From contig NZ_JACHJT010000002.1 in NCBI RefSeq assembly GCF_014203805.1, positions 372,001-436,000 on the forward strand: 64,000 bases of DNA. Direction: 5' to 3'. Positions within the stretch are counted from its first letter, which is position 1. Every line of letters starts with the position of its first letter. Below the pieces are notes generated by a model. That model ran no database searches and was not told the origin of the DNA. It was given only the letters and a program-made list of their open reading frames with translations. The position numbers and the translations under genes were made by a program. Below are positions 9,467 to 17,248 of the stretch, piece by piece. Source of the stretch: Lipingzhangella halophila (GTDB taxonomy: Bacteria > Actinomycetota > Actinomycetes > Streptosporangiales > Streptosporangiaceae).

Positions 9467-10157
9467 TCGTGGCACCGTCCTTCTCGCCGGTCGGCTCGGC
9501 GGGGGCGCGGCGTTCGTCCGCGAGGCCGCCGGACTGGTCGCCCCCCGTTACCTCGACGGTCTCAGCGGCCTCGTCGATCCGCGTGGACAGCTCCTCGTCA
9601 CGCAACCCCAGGTCCACCACGGCCTCGCTGGACAACCGATCGTCCACCGCCGCCCCCGCGGACACGGCCGTGACCCGAAGAGTGGGATCGATGATCTTTT
9701 CGGGGGGCAGTTCGAAGGCGAGCGAGCCCGTCACGGGAATCCCCGCCTGGAGGGGGCTCGCCCCCAAGCCGCCGGACGGCAGCGGGCTGGACACCCTACC
9801 CGCGTAGCTGGTGTCGCCGCACTCCAGCCGCACGGGATCATGGATGGCCATTGACTCCTTCGTCGCCTCGATCGTCACCGTGATCACCATCCAGACGTAG
9901 TCGGGGTCGGCTTCGGTTCCCGTGAGGGGCTCGAAGTCTCCTCCGGCGATGTCGTGGCCGAACCGCACTTCGTCCACTTCGAGGGTGAACCGGGACGCGT
10001 CCACCACCTCGCTGGCGTCTCCCGAGTACGCGATGGGCGCTACCCGCTGGTCGAACTCGACGTGGTAGGCACGGGTCACCCCGATAAGCGCCAGTAGGAG
10101 CACACTCAGGGCGGCGGTCAGCAGCAACCGGGGCAGGCTTCGATGGGGCGGGGTCAT
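9459..10157 (-). CDS. Single-pass exported membrane protein, middle gene of a three-gene operon
   Basis: A 232-residue protein with an N-terminal membrane helix (LLLTAALSVLLLALIGVTRAY) acting as uncleaved anchor or signal, then a beta-rich extracytoplasmic domain (FTLEVDEVRFGHDIAGGDF, YVWMVITVTIEATKESM) reminiscent of DUF4352-like Ig folds found in actinobacterial surface proteins. That resemblance is weak. The tail is Gly/Ala/Glu-rich and likely disordered. ATG 10157 is preferred over an upstream GTG because it sits seven bases after the stop of the preceding gene with GGGAGAG upstream. It forms an operon with the genes on each side, and all three share the one-helix plus external-domain layout. 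Confidence 0.78.
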   Translation of the reverse strand: MTPPHRSLPRLLLTAALSVLLLALIGVTRAYHVEFDQRVAPIAYSGDASEVVDASRFTLEVDEVRFGHDIAGGDFEPLTGTEADPDYVWMVITVTIEATKESMAIHDPVRLECGDTSYAGRVSSPLPSGGLGASPLQAGIPVTGSLAFELPPEKIIDPTLRVTAVSAGAAVDDRLSSEAVVDLGLRDEELSTRIDEAAETVEVTGGDQSGGLADERRAPAEPTGEKDGATND

Positions 10158-10164
10158 CGCGCGG

Positions 10165-10791
10165 CTACTCTCCCTCAACCGGCAGGTCCACTTCGCCGAC
10201 ACTCTCCTCGCTCAAACTCCACCAGCGCTCGCTCTCATCGATGAAGCCCGAGCTTTCCTCCGCCTCGAGCACCCGCAGCCGAACACGCTCGACGTCACCG
10301 GCCGACACGTCCTCGGGCAGTTCCCACACGAGAAGCACGGTCTCGGTCAGCTCCGGCTGGATCCACTGGATCGGATGCGAGCCCGGGTCGCGCACCTGCT
10401 CGATCGAGCCCATCTCCCCCTCGGCCTCCGCCGGCATGAGATGGGCCTCGATGAGATCGTCGGCGAAGGTCCGCGCGGCCACGGCCTCACTCTCGTGCGA
10501 GGTGAGTTCCGCGCGCACCACGACCTGCGCTCCGCCCAGGTTGGCGTCTCCCATCCGTACCGCGGCCTCGGTCGGCTTGACCGTGAAGAGATCGTTCCGG
10601 ATTTCGGTGCCCGGATCCTGCGGGCTGCCCGATTCCGTGGCCGCAGCAGCGAAGCCCCCCTGGTACCAGACGACAGCGGCAATGGGGGTCGCCAAGAGCA
10701 GGAGCACGGCGAGGATCACCAGGAAGCGCGGTGAAATGCCGGATCCCGCGTTCGTCTGGATGTATGTGGGGTCGGGGGCGGAGTGAGCCAC
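10165..10791 (-). CDS. Single-pass exported membrane protein, first gene of the operon
   Basis: A 208-residue protein with a short N-terminus, one membrane helix (FLVILAVLLLLATPIAAVVWY) and an extracytoplasmic domain of about 160 residues rich in acidic residues and beta-type text (GGAQVVVRAELTS, TETVLLVWELPEDV). No family recognised, but its layout mirrors the next two genes. The GTG at 10791 is preferred because a TATACT box ends seven bases before it, suggesting a leaderless message; a GTG at 10830 in frame would lie upstream of that box. Stop and next start are seven bases apart. Confidence 0.72.
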   Translation of the reverse strand: MAHSAPDPTYIQTNAGSGISPRFLVILAVLLLLATPIAAVVWYQGGFAAAATESGSPQDPGTEIRNDLFTVKPTEAAVRMGDANLGGAQVVVRAELTSHESEAVAARTFADDLIEAHLMPAEAEGEMGSIEQVRDPGSHPIQWIQPELTETVLLVWELPEDVSAGDVERVRLRVLEAEESSGFIDESERWWSLSEESVGEVDLPVEGE

Positions 10792-10798
10792 GGGGAGC

Positions 10799-10804
10799 AG
10801 TATA
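10799..10804 (-). promoter_or_regulatory. -10 box of the three-gene membrane operon
   Basis: On the minus strand TATACT is followed by seven bases and then the GTG start, placing transcription start at or next to the start codon (leaderless). A partial -35 (TGGAAC) lies about 16 bp upstream. Confidence 0.5.
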
Positions 10805-10933
10805 GATAGCGGGTGGGACTGTTCCAGCACGCCCTATTAGACCGGTATTGGCCAGTTGACCCGGAGATGTCCCATCAGCTGGAGCGGGTTCGCGACGCGT
10901 TGGGGCCGGCCGTGCCGGACAGGTCCGACCGGG

Positions 10934-11284
10934 TCAGCGTCCGGGGGCGCGCCACGGGTCGGGCCGGGCGAGTGCGTCGCGGACCGGGATGTCCTGCCGA
11001 CGGGCGACCGCGAGCCGGTCGCGCACCTCGGCCCGGGTGCGCGGGCGGTATCCGGGCCCGGAGCATCCGCACGAGTGGAACGTGAGCCCGGAGCGGAGCA
11101 CGGTGGCCAGGGCGTCCCACGCGTCGCGGTCGCCCCGGCGCGGCACAGCGAGGTTGCTCCCGGCGTCGGTCATCGGTTGGCCGCACCGCCGGCAGGGGTT
11201 CTCGCGTTGCGGGCGCGGAGTCTCCTGCACCGCGACCCGGCACGACAGGCACACATAGTGCGTCGTGGGGCTCCCGTAACACAT
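10934..11284 (-). CDS. Zinc-ribbon-like conserved hypothetical protein
   Basis: A 116-residue soluble protein beginning MCYGSPTTHYVCLSCRVAVQ. Cys pairs CLSC and CRRC, about 20 residues apart, form a typical four-Cys zinc ribbon; a further CGCSG lies near residue 72. The C-terminal half is basic and helical. Similar small CxxC/CxxC proteins occur in Streptomyces and relatives without known role. The ATG at 11284 lies seven bases after a clear -10 box, so the message is probably leaderless. It stands alone between two minus-strand neighbours. Confidence 0.75.
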   Translation of the reverse strand: MCYGSPTTHYVCLSCRVAVQETPRPQRENPCRRCGQPMTDAGSNLAVPRRGDRDAWDALATVLRSGLTFHSCGCSGPGYRPRTRAEVRDRLAVARRQDIPVRDALARPDPWRAPGR

Positions 11285-11291
11285 GGGCCCG

Positions 11292-11320
11292 ATCCTAGTC
11301 CGCCGCCCGGCGGGCACCAA
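11292..11320 (-). promoter_or_regulatory. Leaderless promoter of the zinc-ribbon gene
   Basis: Minus strand: TTGGTG (11320-11315), a 17-bp spacer, then TAGGAT (11297-11292), then seven bases to the ATG. Both hexamers fit a housekeeping sigma promoter. Confidence 0.65.
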
Positions 11321-11362
11321 GCCGGTATCCGCGGACCTCGGCCCCACGACGCCCGGGGCGTC

Positions 11363-12961
11363 TCAGCTCGCCGGCTCGAACGACTCCGTCATCTCGTCCA
11401 GCAGCGCACGGTTCTCCTCCCACTGGCCCTCGGGGGACACCAGGAACAGGGCGTAGCCCTTGTCCTCGGTGTGGAAGGCGCGGTTGACCGCGTGCATCCG
11501 GCCCTCGGCCCCGTCGAAGGTGAACTCCCAGTCGGCGGCGCTCACGTAGGCGTCGAGGTAGGACTCGTCGAGCGCGACGATCCCTTCGCGCTGGTAGCCG
11601 TCGAACCCGCTGGAGATGGCCCCCTCCTGCTGCTCCCAGTCCTCCTTGGCGTTGTCGCCGGGGGTGTCGGTCTGGTCGATCTGCAGATACCCGCCATCAG
11701 GGCTGTGGAAAAACACGCCGTTGTCACGACGCTCCAGCTCCCACCCCTCCGGCACGTCGAGCGCGAAGCCCGTCTCGTCCTCGTGCCGGGTCATCTCGGG
11801 GCCGCTTTCCTCGGGCTCCGGCGGCTCCGACTCGTCTGCCTCGGACGCCTCGGCCTCCGGTGTCGAACTCTGCTCCACGGGAGCGGCCTCGCTCGGTTCG
11901 TCCGTGCGGCTGCCCAACCACAGGCCGGCTCCGATCACCGCAAGCACCGCAGCGACACCGCACGCGACCGGGAGGATCCGCCGCCACAACGCCGCGCGCC
12001 CGGTTGCCCCTCCCTGCGCGGGAACGGGCGCGTTCGAGGGCGCCGCGGCGGGCCCCGGTTCGGACGGCCGCGCCGGCGTGTCCTGGCCGCCTGGCGACTG
12101 CGCCATGGCCGACGCAGCCCCGCGCTTCCCAGCGTTGCCGGCCGCCTTCGCCAGCGCCTCGTAGGCTTCGGAGACCGTTGGCCGGCGGGCCGGATCCTTG
12201 TTCAGCAACTTCTCCAGCAGCGGCCGGAGCGGTCCCGCCGAGGCCGGGGGGCGTACCTTCTCGGTGACGATGGCGGTGAGCGTCGCCATGGGCGTGGCCC
12301 GCTCGAACGGTGTTGCGCCCTCGACCGCCTGGAAGAGGGTGATCCCCAGTGCCCACATGTCTGAGGCGGGGGTCGCCCCACCACCCTGGGCCAGTTCGGG
12401 CGCGAGGTAGCTGGGCGAGCCGACGAGCTGCCCGGTGCTGGTGAGGTTGCTGTTGCCTTCGAGGAGCGCGATGCCGAAGTCGGTGAGCACCGCACGGTCC
12501 CCGGCGGCGATTAGAACGTTGCCCGGCTTGATGTCACGGTGCACGACGCCCCGCTCATGCGCCACGGCCAGGGCCGCGGCCACCTGCATGCCGATATGGG
12601 CGACCCGCTCGGGCGACTGCGCACCGTCGCGCTTGAGAACGGTGCCCAAGGACTCGCCGCGCACCAGTTCCATGACGATCCACGGCCGGTCGTCACTGTC
12701 GACGACGTCGAAGACAGTGACGATCGAGGGGTGGCTGAGCTGGGCGGCGCTGCGCGCCTCGCGGAGCATCCGGGTCCGCAGCACCTCGATCTCGCGGGCC
12801 GGCAGGTGCGGGGAGATGCTGAGCTCCTTGATGGCGACCGGGCGGTCCAGCAGCTCGTCGATCCCGCGCCAGACGCGTCCCATGCCGCCTTCGCCGATCG
12901 GCTCGGTGAGCCGGTAGCGTCCGGCGAGCGAGCGTCCCGGCTCGGCTTGCTCAGAGGTCAT
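11363..12961 (-). CDS. Transmembrane Ser/Thr protein kinase
   Basis: A 532-residue eukaryotic-type kinase. Catalytic domain (about residues 15-270): glycine loop IGEGGMGRVWRG, VAIKEL lysine, HRDIKPGNVLI catalytic loop, DFG and APE-region SPSYLAPE, so it should be active. Then comes a Pro/Gly-rich juxtamembrane linker, one membrane helix near residue 340 (LPVACGVAAVLAVIGAGLWLG), an acidic spacer and an extracytoplasmic domain of about 130 residues with no PASTA repeats. That domain has an alpha/beta look (ETGFALDVPEGWELERRDNG), like domains fused to other actinobacterial kinases. ATG 12961 has GAGGA upstream. The ligand is unknown. Confidence 0.93.
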   Translation of the reverse strand: MTSEQAEPGRSLAGRYRLTEPIGEGGMGRVWRGIDELLDRPVAIKELSISPHLPAREIEVLRTRMLREARSAAQLSHPSIVTVFDVVDSDDRPWIVMELVRGESLGTVLKRDGAQSPERVAHIGMQVAAALAVAHERGVVHRDIKPGNVLIAAGDRAVLTDFGIALLEGNSNLTSTGQLVGSPSYLAPELAQGGGATPASDMWALGITLFQAVEGATPFERATPMATLTAIVTEKVRPPASAGPLRPLLEKLLNKDPARRPTVSEAYEALAKAAGNAGKRGAASAMAQSPGGQDTPARPSEPGPAAAPSNAPVPAQGGATGRAALWRRILPVACGVAAVLAVIGAGLWLGSRTDEPSEAAPVEQSSTPEAEASEADESEPPEPEESGPEMTRHEDETGFALDVPEGWELERRDNGVFFHSPDGGYLQIDQTDTPGDNAKEDWEQQEGAISSGFDGYQREGIVALDESYLDAYVSAADWEFTFDGAEGRMHAVNRAFHTEDKGYALFLVSPEGQWEENRALLDEMTESFEPAS

Positions 12962-13265
12962 ACGTGCGGGTTCCTCGCGTACGAAGGCGGATGTCCAGGG
13001 GCCAGGGATAGTAGATGCGAGTCTAGAAGCACGGGTACCGCCACACGTGCTGTGAGGCGCGATCCGCGGGGCCGCGGTCACGCACCGGCGCCCGGGGGTA
13101 ACGATGTGCGCTGCGCCGACAGGAAACTGTGGCTGGATACCCGCCTGCCGAGGAAACATGCCCAATCGTGTTGTCCGGATCCGGCCGGGTGGATCCGCGG
13201 CGGGCCTGCGGCGCCATCGTGCGTGCCAACAGGCGGTCGCGGCGCGCCCACGCGTGGCGCTGCGG
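12962..13265. other. Intergenic region, 304 bp
   Basis: Lies upstream of the kinase gene and downstream of the glycolipid-binding-type gene, both on the minus strand. No supported gene. It should contain the kinase promoter; I see no clear hexamers or repeats. Confidence 0.45.
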
Positions 13266-13838
13266 TCAGGTGACGCGCATGGCCAGTCCCGCATAGTCGA
13301 CGACGACACCGTCCCGGTCGACGGACAGCTCGAAGGACCCGTGGTGCGGGTCGCGGTACTGGTACCGCTCGCGGCCGTCTGACGCGCCCAGCCTGGTGTA
13401 GCGCTGCACCATCCGCCGGACCTGCAGGCTTGGCACGTCGACCCAGGCCACCGTGATGTCGCGGTGCTCGCCCGGCTCCAACCCCAGGCGGCGGATCGGC
13501 AGGGTGTTGGTCAGCGGCGTCGCGGCGACATCCACGTCCACGCACCCGGTGAGCGCCGGCGCGGGATTGCCGTCGATCGTCCAGTGCCCGCCCTTCCCGG
13601 TCATCCCGAGCTCCCGGGTTCCGAACTCCGTCACCACCTCGACCCGGGCCTCGCTGCACACCCACGCCAGGTCGGTGCAGACGGTGAACCGGCAGGCGAA
13701 GCGTTCGGAGTGGTTGGCGACGGTCTCACTCGCCTCCAGCCGGTAGCCCTCCGGCCCGGCAACCAACGTGCCCAACCCCAGTCCTGCGGGCACATCGAGC
13801 CGGGTCCACACAGCGGGGAAATCGTTGCTGGCCGACAT
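13266..13838 (-). CDS. Putative glycolipid-binding protein
   Basis: A 190-residue soluble protein with a single all-beta domain over its whole length. Segments such as FACRFTVCTDLAWVCSEARVEV, TGCVDVDVAATPLTNTLPIRRL (around residues 98-120) and LQVRRMVQRYTRL match the putative glycolipid-binding family (PF06475), a small fold related to lipoprotein-sorting domains. Whether it truly binds glycolipid is untested. ATG 13838 is preceded by AGGAAGG at six bases. It is monocistronic on the minus strand, downstream of putP with a structured gap. Confidence 0.8.
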   Translation of the reverse strand: MSASNDFPAVWTRLDVPAGLGLGTLVAGPEGYRLEASETVANHSERFACRFTVCTDLAWVCSEARVEVVTEFGTRELGMTGKGGHWTIDGNPAPALTGCVDVDVAATPLTNTLPIRRLGLEPGEHRDITVAWVDVPSLQVRRMVQRYTRLGASDGRERYQYRDPHHGSFELSVDRDGVVVDYAGLAMRVT

Positions 13839-13902
13839 GGCACCTTCCTATCGGTATGTCCCAAACGCGCGCCAGACGGTGGGAAGCACTGAGCGGACCT
13901 CG

Positions 13903-13949
13903 CCGCCGCACTGTCCCGGAACAGTGCGGGTCCCGGAACAGTGCGGCGG
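13903..13949. terminator. Hairpin with two alternative 3' arms downstream of putP
   Basis: CCGCCGCACTGT (13903-13914) pairs perfectly with ACAGTGCGGCGG (13938-13949). The core of the same 5' arm can also pair with an inner copy ACAGTGCGG (13921-13929), because TCCCGGAACAGTGCGG is duplicated. It lies just after the putP stop codon and probably ends putP transcription; no T-run is present. Confidence 0.6.
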
Positions 13950-13960
13950 TCGTTAGGTGT

Positions 13961-15502
13961 TCAGCCGACCTCCTCGGGCTCCTTGAACTCCTCGTCGACG
14001 CGGTCGAAGTCGCGCGCCATCTGCCCGGTCGCCCGGCCGAGCGGGTTGCAGACGGCGATCGCGAGGAAGCTCAGGGCCACGCCCGGGACCATCGCGTACA
14101 GCCCGGTCTCCAGCACCCGACCGTCCAGGTACTGCCAGGTCATGGCGGTGACCCCGCCGACGATCATCCCGCCGAGCGCGCCCGCCCGGTTCATTCGGCG
14201 CCAGTACAGCGAGACCAGGAGCACCGGGCCGAACGCCGACCCGAACCCGGCCCAGGCGTACCCGACGAGTTCCATGATCGTGTTGTTTCCGGTCAGCGCG
14301 ATCCACGCGGCGATGATCGCGATCACCACAACAGCGGCGCGGCCGATCCACACGAGCGACATCGGCGACGCGTCGCGCTTCAGGAACGCCCGGTACCCGT
14401 CCTCCGTCAGCGCCGACGACGCCACCAGAAGCTGGGAGTCCGCGGTGCTCATCACCGCCGCGAGGATGGCCGCCAGGAGCAGGCCACCGATCCACGGGTT
14501 CGCCAGGGCTTCGATAAGCTGCGGGAACACGTACTCGGCCGCGTCCTCTCCCAACGGCGGGTCGAAGTACGCCACGCCGGTCAGCGCGACCACGACGGCC
14601 ATTGCCATGGCGGTGACCGCCCAGGTCACGCTGATGACACCCGCCGCACGGACCTCACGGGGCGACCGGATGCCCATGAAACGCGCCAGGATGTGCGGCT
14701 GGCCGAGGTACCCGAATCCCCAGGCCAAGCCGGAGATCACCACAACCGGGCCCAAGGCGTCGGTAAAGGTCCACGAGCCGTCCAGGCCCGAGACACCACC
14801 GAGAACCGCCCCCACGCCGCCGTCCACTCCCCTGCCGGGGTCCATGGACAGGGCGACGATCGCCACGGCCGGCACGACAAGCAGCGCGCACCACATCATT
14901 ACGGCCTGGATGACGTCGGTGAAGCTCACCGCGAGGAAACCGCCGAGGAACGTGTAGACCACGATCACCGACACGCCCAGGATGATGGCGACGCTCGCCC
15001 TGACGTCGAAGACCTGCTCGAACAGGCCGCCCGCGGCGACCAGCCCGGACGCCACGTAGAACAGGTAGAAGACCAGGATCAGCACCGCGGAGACGCCGCG
15101 TAGCGCACCGCCGCGGTCGCCGAAGCGGTTCTCCAGGTACGAGGAGAGGGTGAGCGAGTTCGAGTCGCCGCCGCTGCGGGCGTCGGTGACCCGCTCGGTG
15201 AAGATGCGCAGCCGGCCGGCGATGAGATACCAGCTCGCGGCGAAGCCGATGGCGAGGCCGACCGGGATCCACACCTCTGAGACTCCGGAGAGGTAGATGG
15301 CGCCCGGAAGGCCCAGCAGCAGCCAGGCGCTGAAGTCACTCGCGTTCGCGCTCAGTCCGGCCACCCAACTGTTCAGCCGGCGGCCGCCGAGGATGAAGTC
15401 GGACAGGTTCACGGTACGTCTGAAGACCCAGAAACCGATCACGACCATCACCACGAAGTACCCGGCGAAGGTAGCGAACGGAGCCAGTTCGGCACTGTTC
15501 AC
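13961..15502 (-). CDS. putP: Sodium/proline symporter
   Basis: A 513-residue sodium:solute symporter (SSF/SLC5 family) with about 13 membrane helices. The family signature AWGFGYLGQPHILARFMGIRS is present, as are ILGGRRLNSWVAGLSANASDFSAW in the first-helices region (residues about 36-60) and STADSQLLVASSALTEDGY, which carries sodium-site Ser/Thr residues; these fit the PutP subgroup. It imports proline with sodium for nutrition or osmoprotection. The GTG at 15502 follows GAGGGA at seven bases. No catabolic put genes are adjacent, which favours an osmotic or scavenging role. Confidence 0.92.
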   Translation of the reverse strand: MNSAELAPFATFAGYFVVMVVIGFWVFRRTVNLSDFILGGRRLNSWVAGLSANASDFSAWLLLGLPGAIYLSGVSEVWIPVGLAIGFAASWYLIAGRLRIFTERVTDARSGGDSNSLTLSSYLENRFGDRGGALRGVSAVLILVFYLFYVASGLVAAGGLFEQVFDVRASVAIILGVSVIVVYTFLGGFLAVSFTDVIQAVMMWCALLVVPAVAIVALSMDPGRGVDGGVGAVLGGVSGLDGSWTFTDALGPVVVISGLAWGFGYLGQPHILARFMGIRSPREVRAAGVISVTWAVTAMAMAVVVALTGVAYFDPPLGEDAAEYVFPQLIEALANPWIGGLLLAAILAAVMSTADSQLLVASSALTEDGYRAFLKRDASPMSLVWIGRAAVVVIAIIAAWIALTGNNTIMELVGYAWAGFGSAFGPVLLVSLYWRRMNRAGALGGMIVGGVTAMTWQYLDGRVLETGLYAMVPGVALSFLAIAVCNPLGRATGQMARDFDRVDEEFKEPEEVG

Positions 15503-15861
15503 GTGGGTCCCTCATCTCTATGGCTCGGGGGAAGGGGGATTCGGTACGGGGGCACGGGAGACGGTCCTTCCCGCCAGCCGGGCGGGGAGACGGCGCACAC
15601 GGGGCCGCGTCAGGCACAGCGACGAGCATTGTCTCCCCTCCACGTCGAGCGGGCACAGTGCGCGCTCAGGGGAAGCGCGCCGGCGAACCACACGGACACT
15701 ACGAATCGCCTGGTCACAGGATCTCTCAGTGCCCATTGGCTTGTTCCGGCCCCCCGGAACAAGCCAACCGCCACTGCAGGCGCAATCCCCGCACCGTCCT
15801 GCACGAAACGTCCCGCCGCGGTCACGTGCCGGCGCCCCAGTGCTGCCGGGGCCAATGACGC
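15503..15861. other. Intergenic region, 359 bp, with a strong hairpin
   Basis: Lies between putP and the FUSC gene, both minus strand. Contains the hairpin listed at 15736-15767 and presumably the putP promoter. No supported gene. Confidence 0.5.
15736..15767. terminator. Hairpin terminator downstream of the FUSC gene
   Basis: TTGGCTTGTTCCGG (15736-15749), four-base loop, then the perfect complement CCGGAACAAGCCAA (15754-15767). It lies about 95 bp past the FUSC stop on the minus strand. There is no T-run, as is usual for GC-rich actinobacterial terminators. Confidence 0.65.
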
Positions 15862-17109
15862 CTATCCCTCACTCGATACGGAGTCGGGGTCCGCGTTGGG
15901 GTGCTCAACCACGTTGACCAACGTGGTGTGGATGTACTGGAACTCGCCGAGCAACCGTTCGGCGTCGATCAGCAGGCCACCGTAGACACGGGTCTGGTCG
16001 GCGAGCTTGCTCTCCTGCTCCACGGTGGTGCTGGTGATGGCGGTCTGCTCGTTCCGCGCCCGCTCGACGTGTTCGGCCAGGCGCTCCACGTGCTCGCTGA
16101 TCCGGTCGGACTCCAGTTCCGCCAGCAACCGCGCCGCTTCGCCGATGTGCCCGAGGAACGCGCCGTAGTACTCCAGGAACTCCGAATGGGGAAGGCCGGG
16201 GTCGTCGCTCGTGCGGCTGAGCGTGTCCGCGATCGAGCTCAGTTGCACGCTGACGCGCGCCAGGCGGTCCACAACGGTGCGGTAGCCGCCGAAGGGAGGC
16301 TCCATGTTCAGCAGCAGCCGGCGCGGATTGAACCGGACGCTCTCCGCGGCACTGTCGACGGTGTCGCGTGTCCGTTCGGCGAGGTTCTCCAGCCGCTCCC
16401 CCCGGAAGCGCCAGTCATCGCTGTCGCCACGGGTCGGCGGCCCCTGGCTGACCGACTCGGAGATGTCGGCGATGAGCCCGTGCACGGACTTGGCGAGGTT
16501 CTCCACCGCGTACTCCGCGCTGCGGTACCGCATTGGCGGCACGACAACGATGTTGACCAGGATCCCGATCGCGCACCCCATGAGGACCAGCAGGATGAGG
16601 CTGGAGAGCAGGCCGAGGCGGTCGACGGGCCCCGTGCCGGTGAGGAACGCCGCGTAGGCGAAGAACGCCGCGGACACGACCTGGCCTCCCTGGCTTCCCA
16701 GGCGCCGCCACCGCCCGAGCATCAGCGCCAGCAGCGTGACAATGGCGAAGGTCCACACAGCGGGGGCAAGCGCCAACCCAACCACGCCCTGCAGGGACAC
16801 ACCGAGCACGATCGCCAGAATGAACCGCGTGGACTGCAGGACCGACTGATAGACCGTCACCTGCAACATCAGCACCGCGGAGAATGGCGCGAAAGCGGGA
16901 AACTGCGCCCCGAACACGTTCTGCGCGAAATACCAGGCGATGGTGGCGGCCAGGGCGCTCTTGACGACGATCAGGGTCGCTTCCCGCTCGGGCCCGCCAT
17001 AGCTGCGCACCCGCCCCAACGAAGCCAACCGCCGCGAGAGCCTTCCGCGCAGGGTGGTGGAGTGGTTCTCCTGCGGCTCGGAACTGGTGTGCTGCTCGTC
17101 ATCCGACAT
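15862..17109 (-). CDS. FUSC-family membrane transporter
   Basis: A 415-residue protein with six to seven N-terminal helices (about residues 30-200: ATLIVVKSALAATIAWYFA, FAPFSAVLMLQVTVYQS, FILAIVLGVSLQGVVGLAL) and a long C-terminal cytoplasmic helical domain of about 200 residues. This is the layout of FUSC/aromatic-acid-exporter proteins, which efflux aromatic or lipophilic acids. Substrate not determinable. ATG 17109 follows GGTGAG closely; frames extending upstream run into the divergent promoter region. It is divergent from a MerR-VOC fusion regulator, which may control it in response to a small molecule bound by the VOC domain. Confidence 0.85.
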   Translation of the reverse strand: MSDDEQHTSSEPQENHSTTLRGRLSRRLASLGRVRSYGGPEREATLIVVKSALAATIAWYFAQNVFGAQFPAFAPFSAVLMLQVTVYQSVLQSTRFILAIVLGVSLQGVVGLALAPAVWTFAIVTLLALMLGRWRRLGSQGGQVVSAAFFAYAAFLTGTGPVDRLGLLSSLILLVLMGCAIGILVNIVVVPPMRYRSAEYAVENLAKSVHGLIADISESVSQGPPTRGDSDDWRFRGERLENLAERTRDTVDSAAESVRFNPRRLLLNMEPPFGGYRTVVDRLARVSVQLSSIADTLSRTSDDPGLPHSEFLEYYGAFLGHIGEAARLLAELESDRISEHVERLAEHVERARNEQTAITSTTVEQESKLADQTRVYGGLLIDAERLLGEFQYIHTTLVNVVEHPNADPDSVSSEG

Positions 17110-17135
17110 CTCACCGCCCCCGGTCCTTCTAGCGC

Positions 17136-17200
17136 GAATTGGGCCGCAAAGCTGCACGGCTACCCGCACAGCGCCCGCACACGCGCCACGGGCCCAATTC
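17136..17200. promoter_or_regulatory. Inverted-repeat pair between FUSC and merR genes
   Basis: GAATTGGGCC (17136-17145) and its exact reverse complement GGCCCAATTC (17191-17200), 45 bp apart, within the 139-bp divergent promoter region. The spacing could allow two bound regulator dimers to contact each other, or one copy may serve each promoter. Confidence 0.45.
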
Positions 17201-17211
17201 GTGGTCGACAC

Positions 17212-17242
17212 TTGAAGCTGACACCGCGTCACCTCCTAACGT
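17212..17242 (+). promoter_or_regulatory. MerR-type promoter with 19-bp spacer
   Basis: TTGAAG (17212-17217), exactly 19 bp, then TAACGT (17237-17242), followed by six bases and the ATG. The long spacer is the hallmark of promoters opened by MerR-family activators. The spacer contains the short dyad TGAC-ACCGC-GTCA (17219-17231). The message would be leaderless. Confidence 0.6.
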
Positions 17243-17248
17243 CGAGCT

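Noticed and set aside
8267-9673. Long plus-strand frame opposite the collagen-like gene
   Set aside because: It is a shadow of the GC-rich repeats, with poly-Arg/Gly text and no ribosome-binding site.
13856-15103. Long plus-strand frame opposite putP
   Set aside because: Antisense to a clear sodium symporter; composition Arg/His/Asp/Gln, no start signal.
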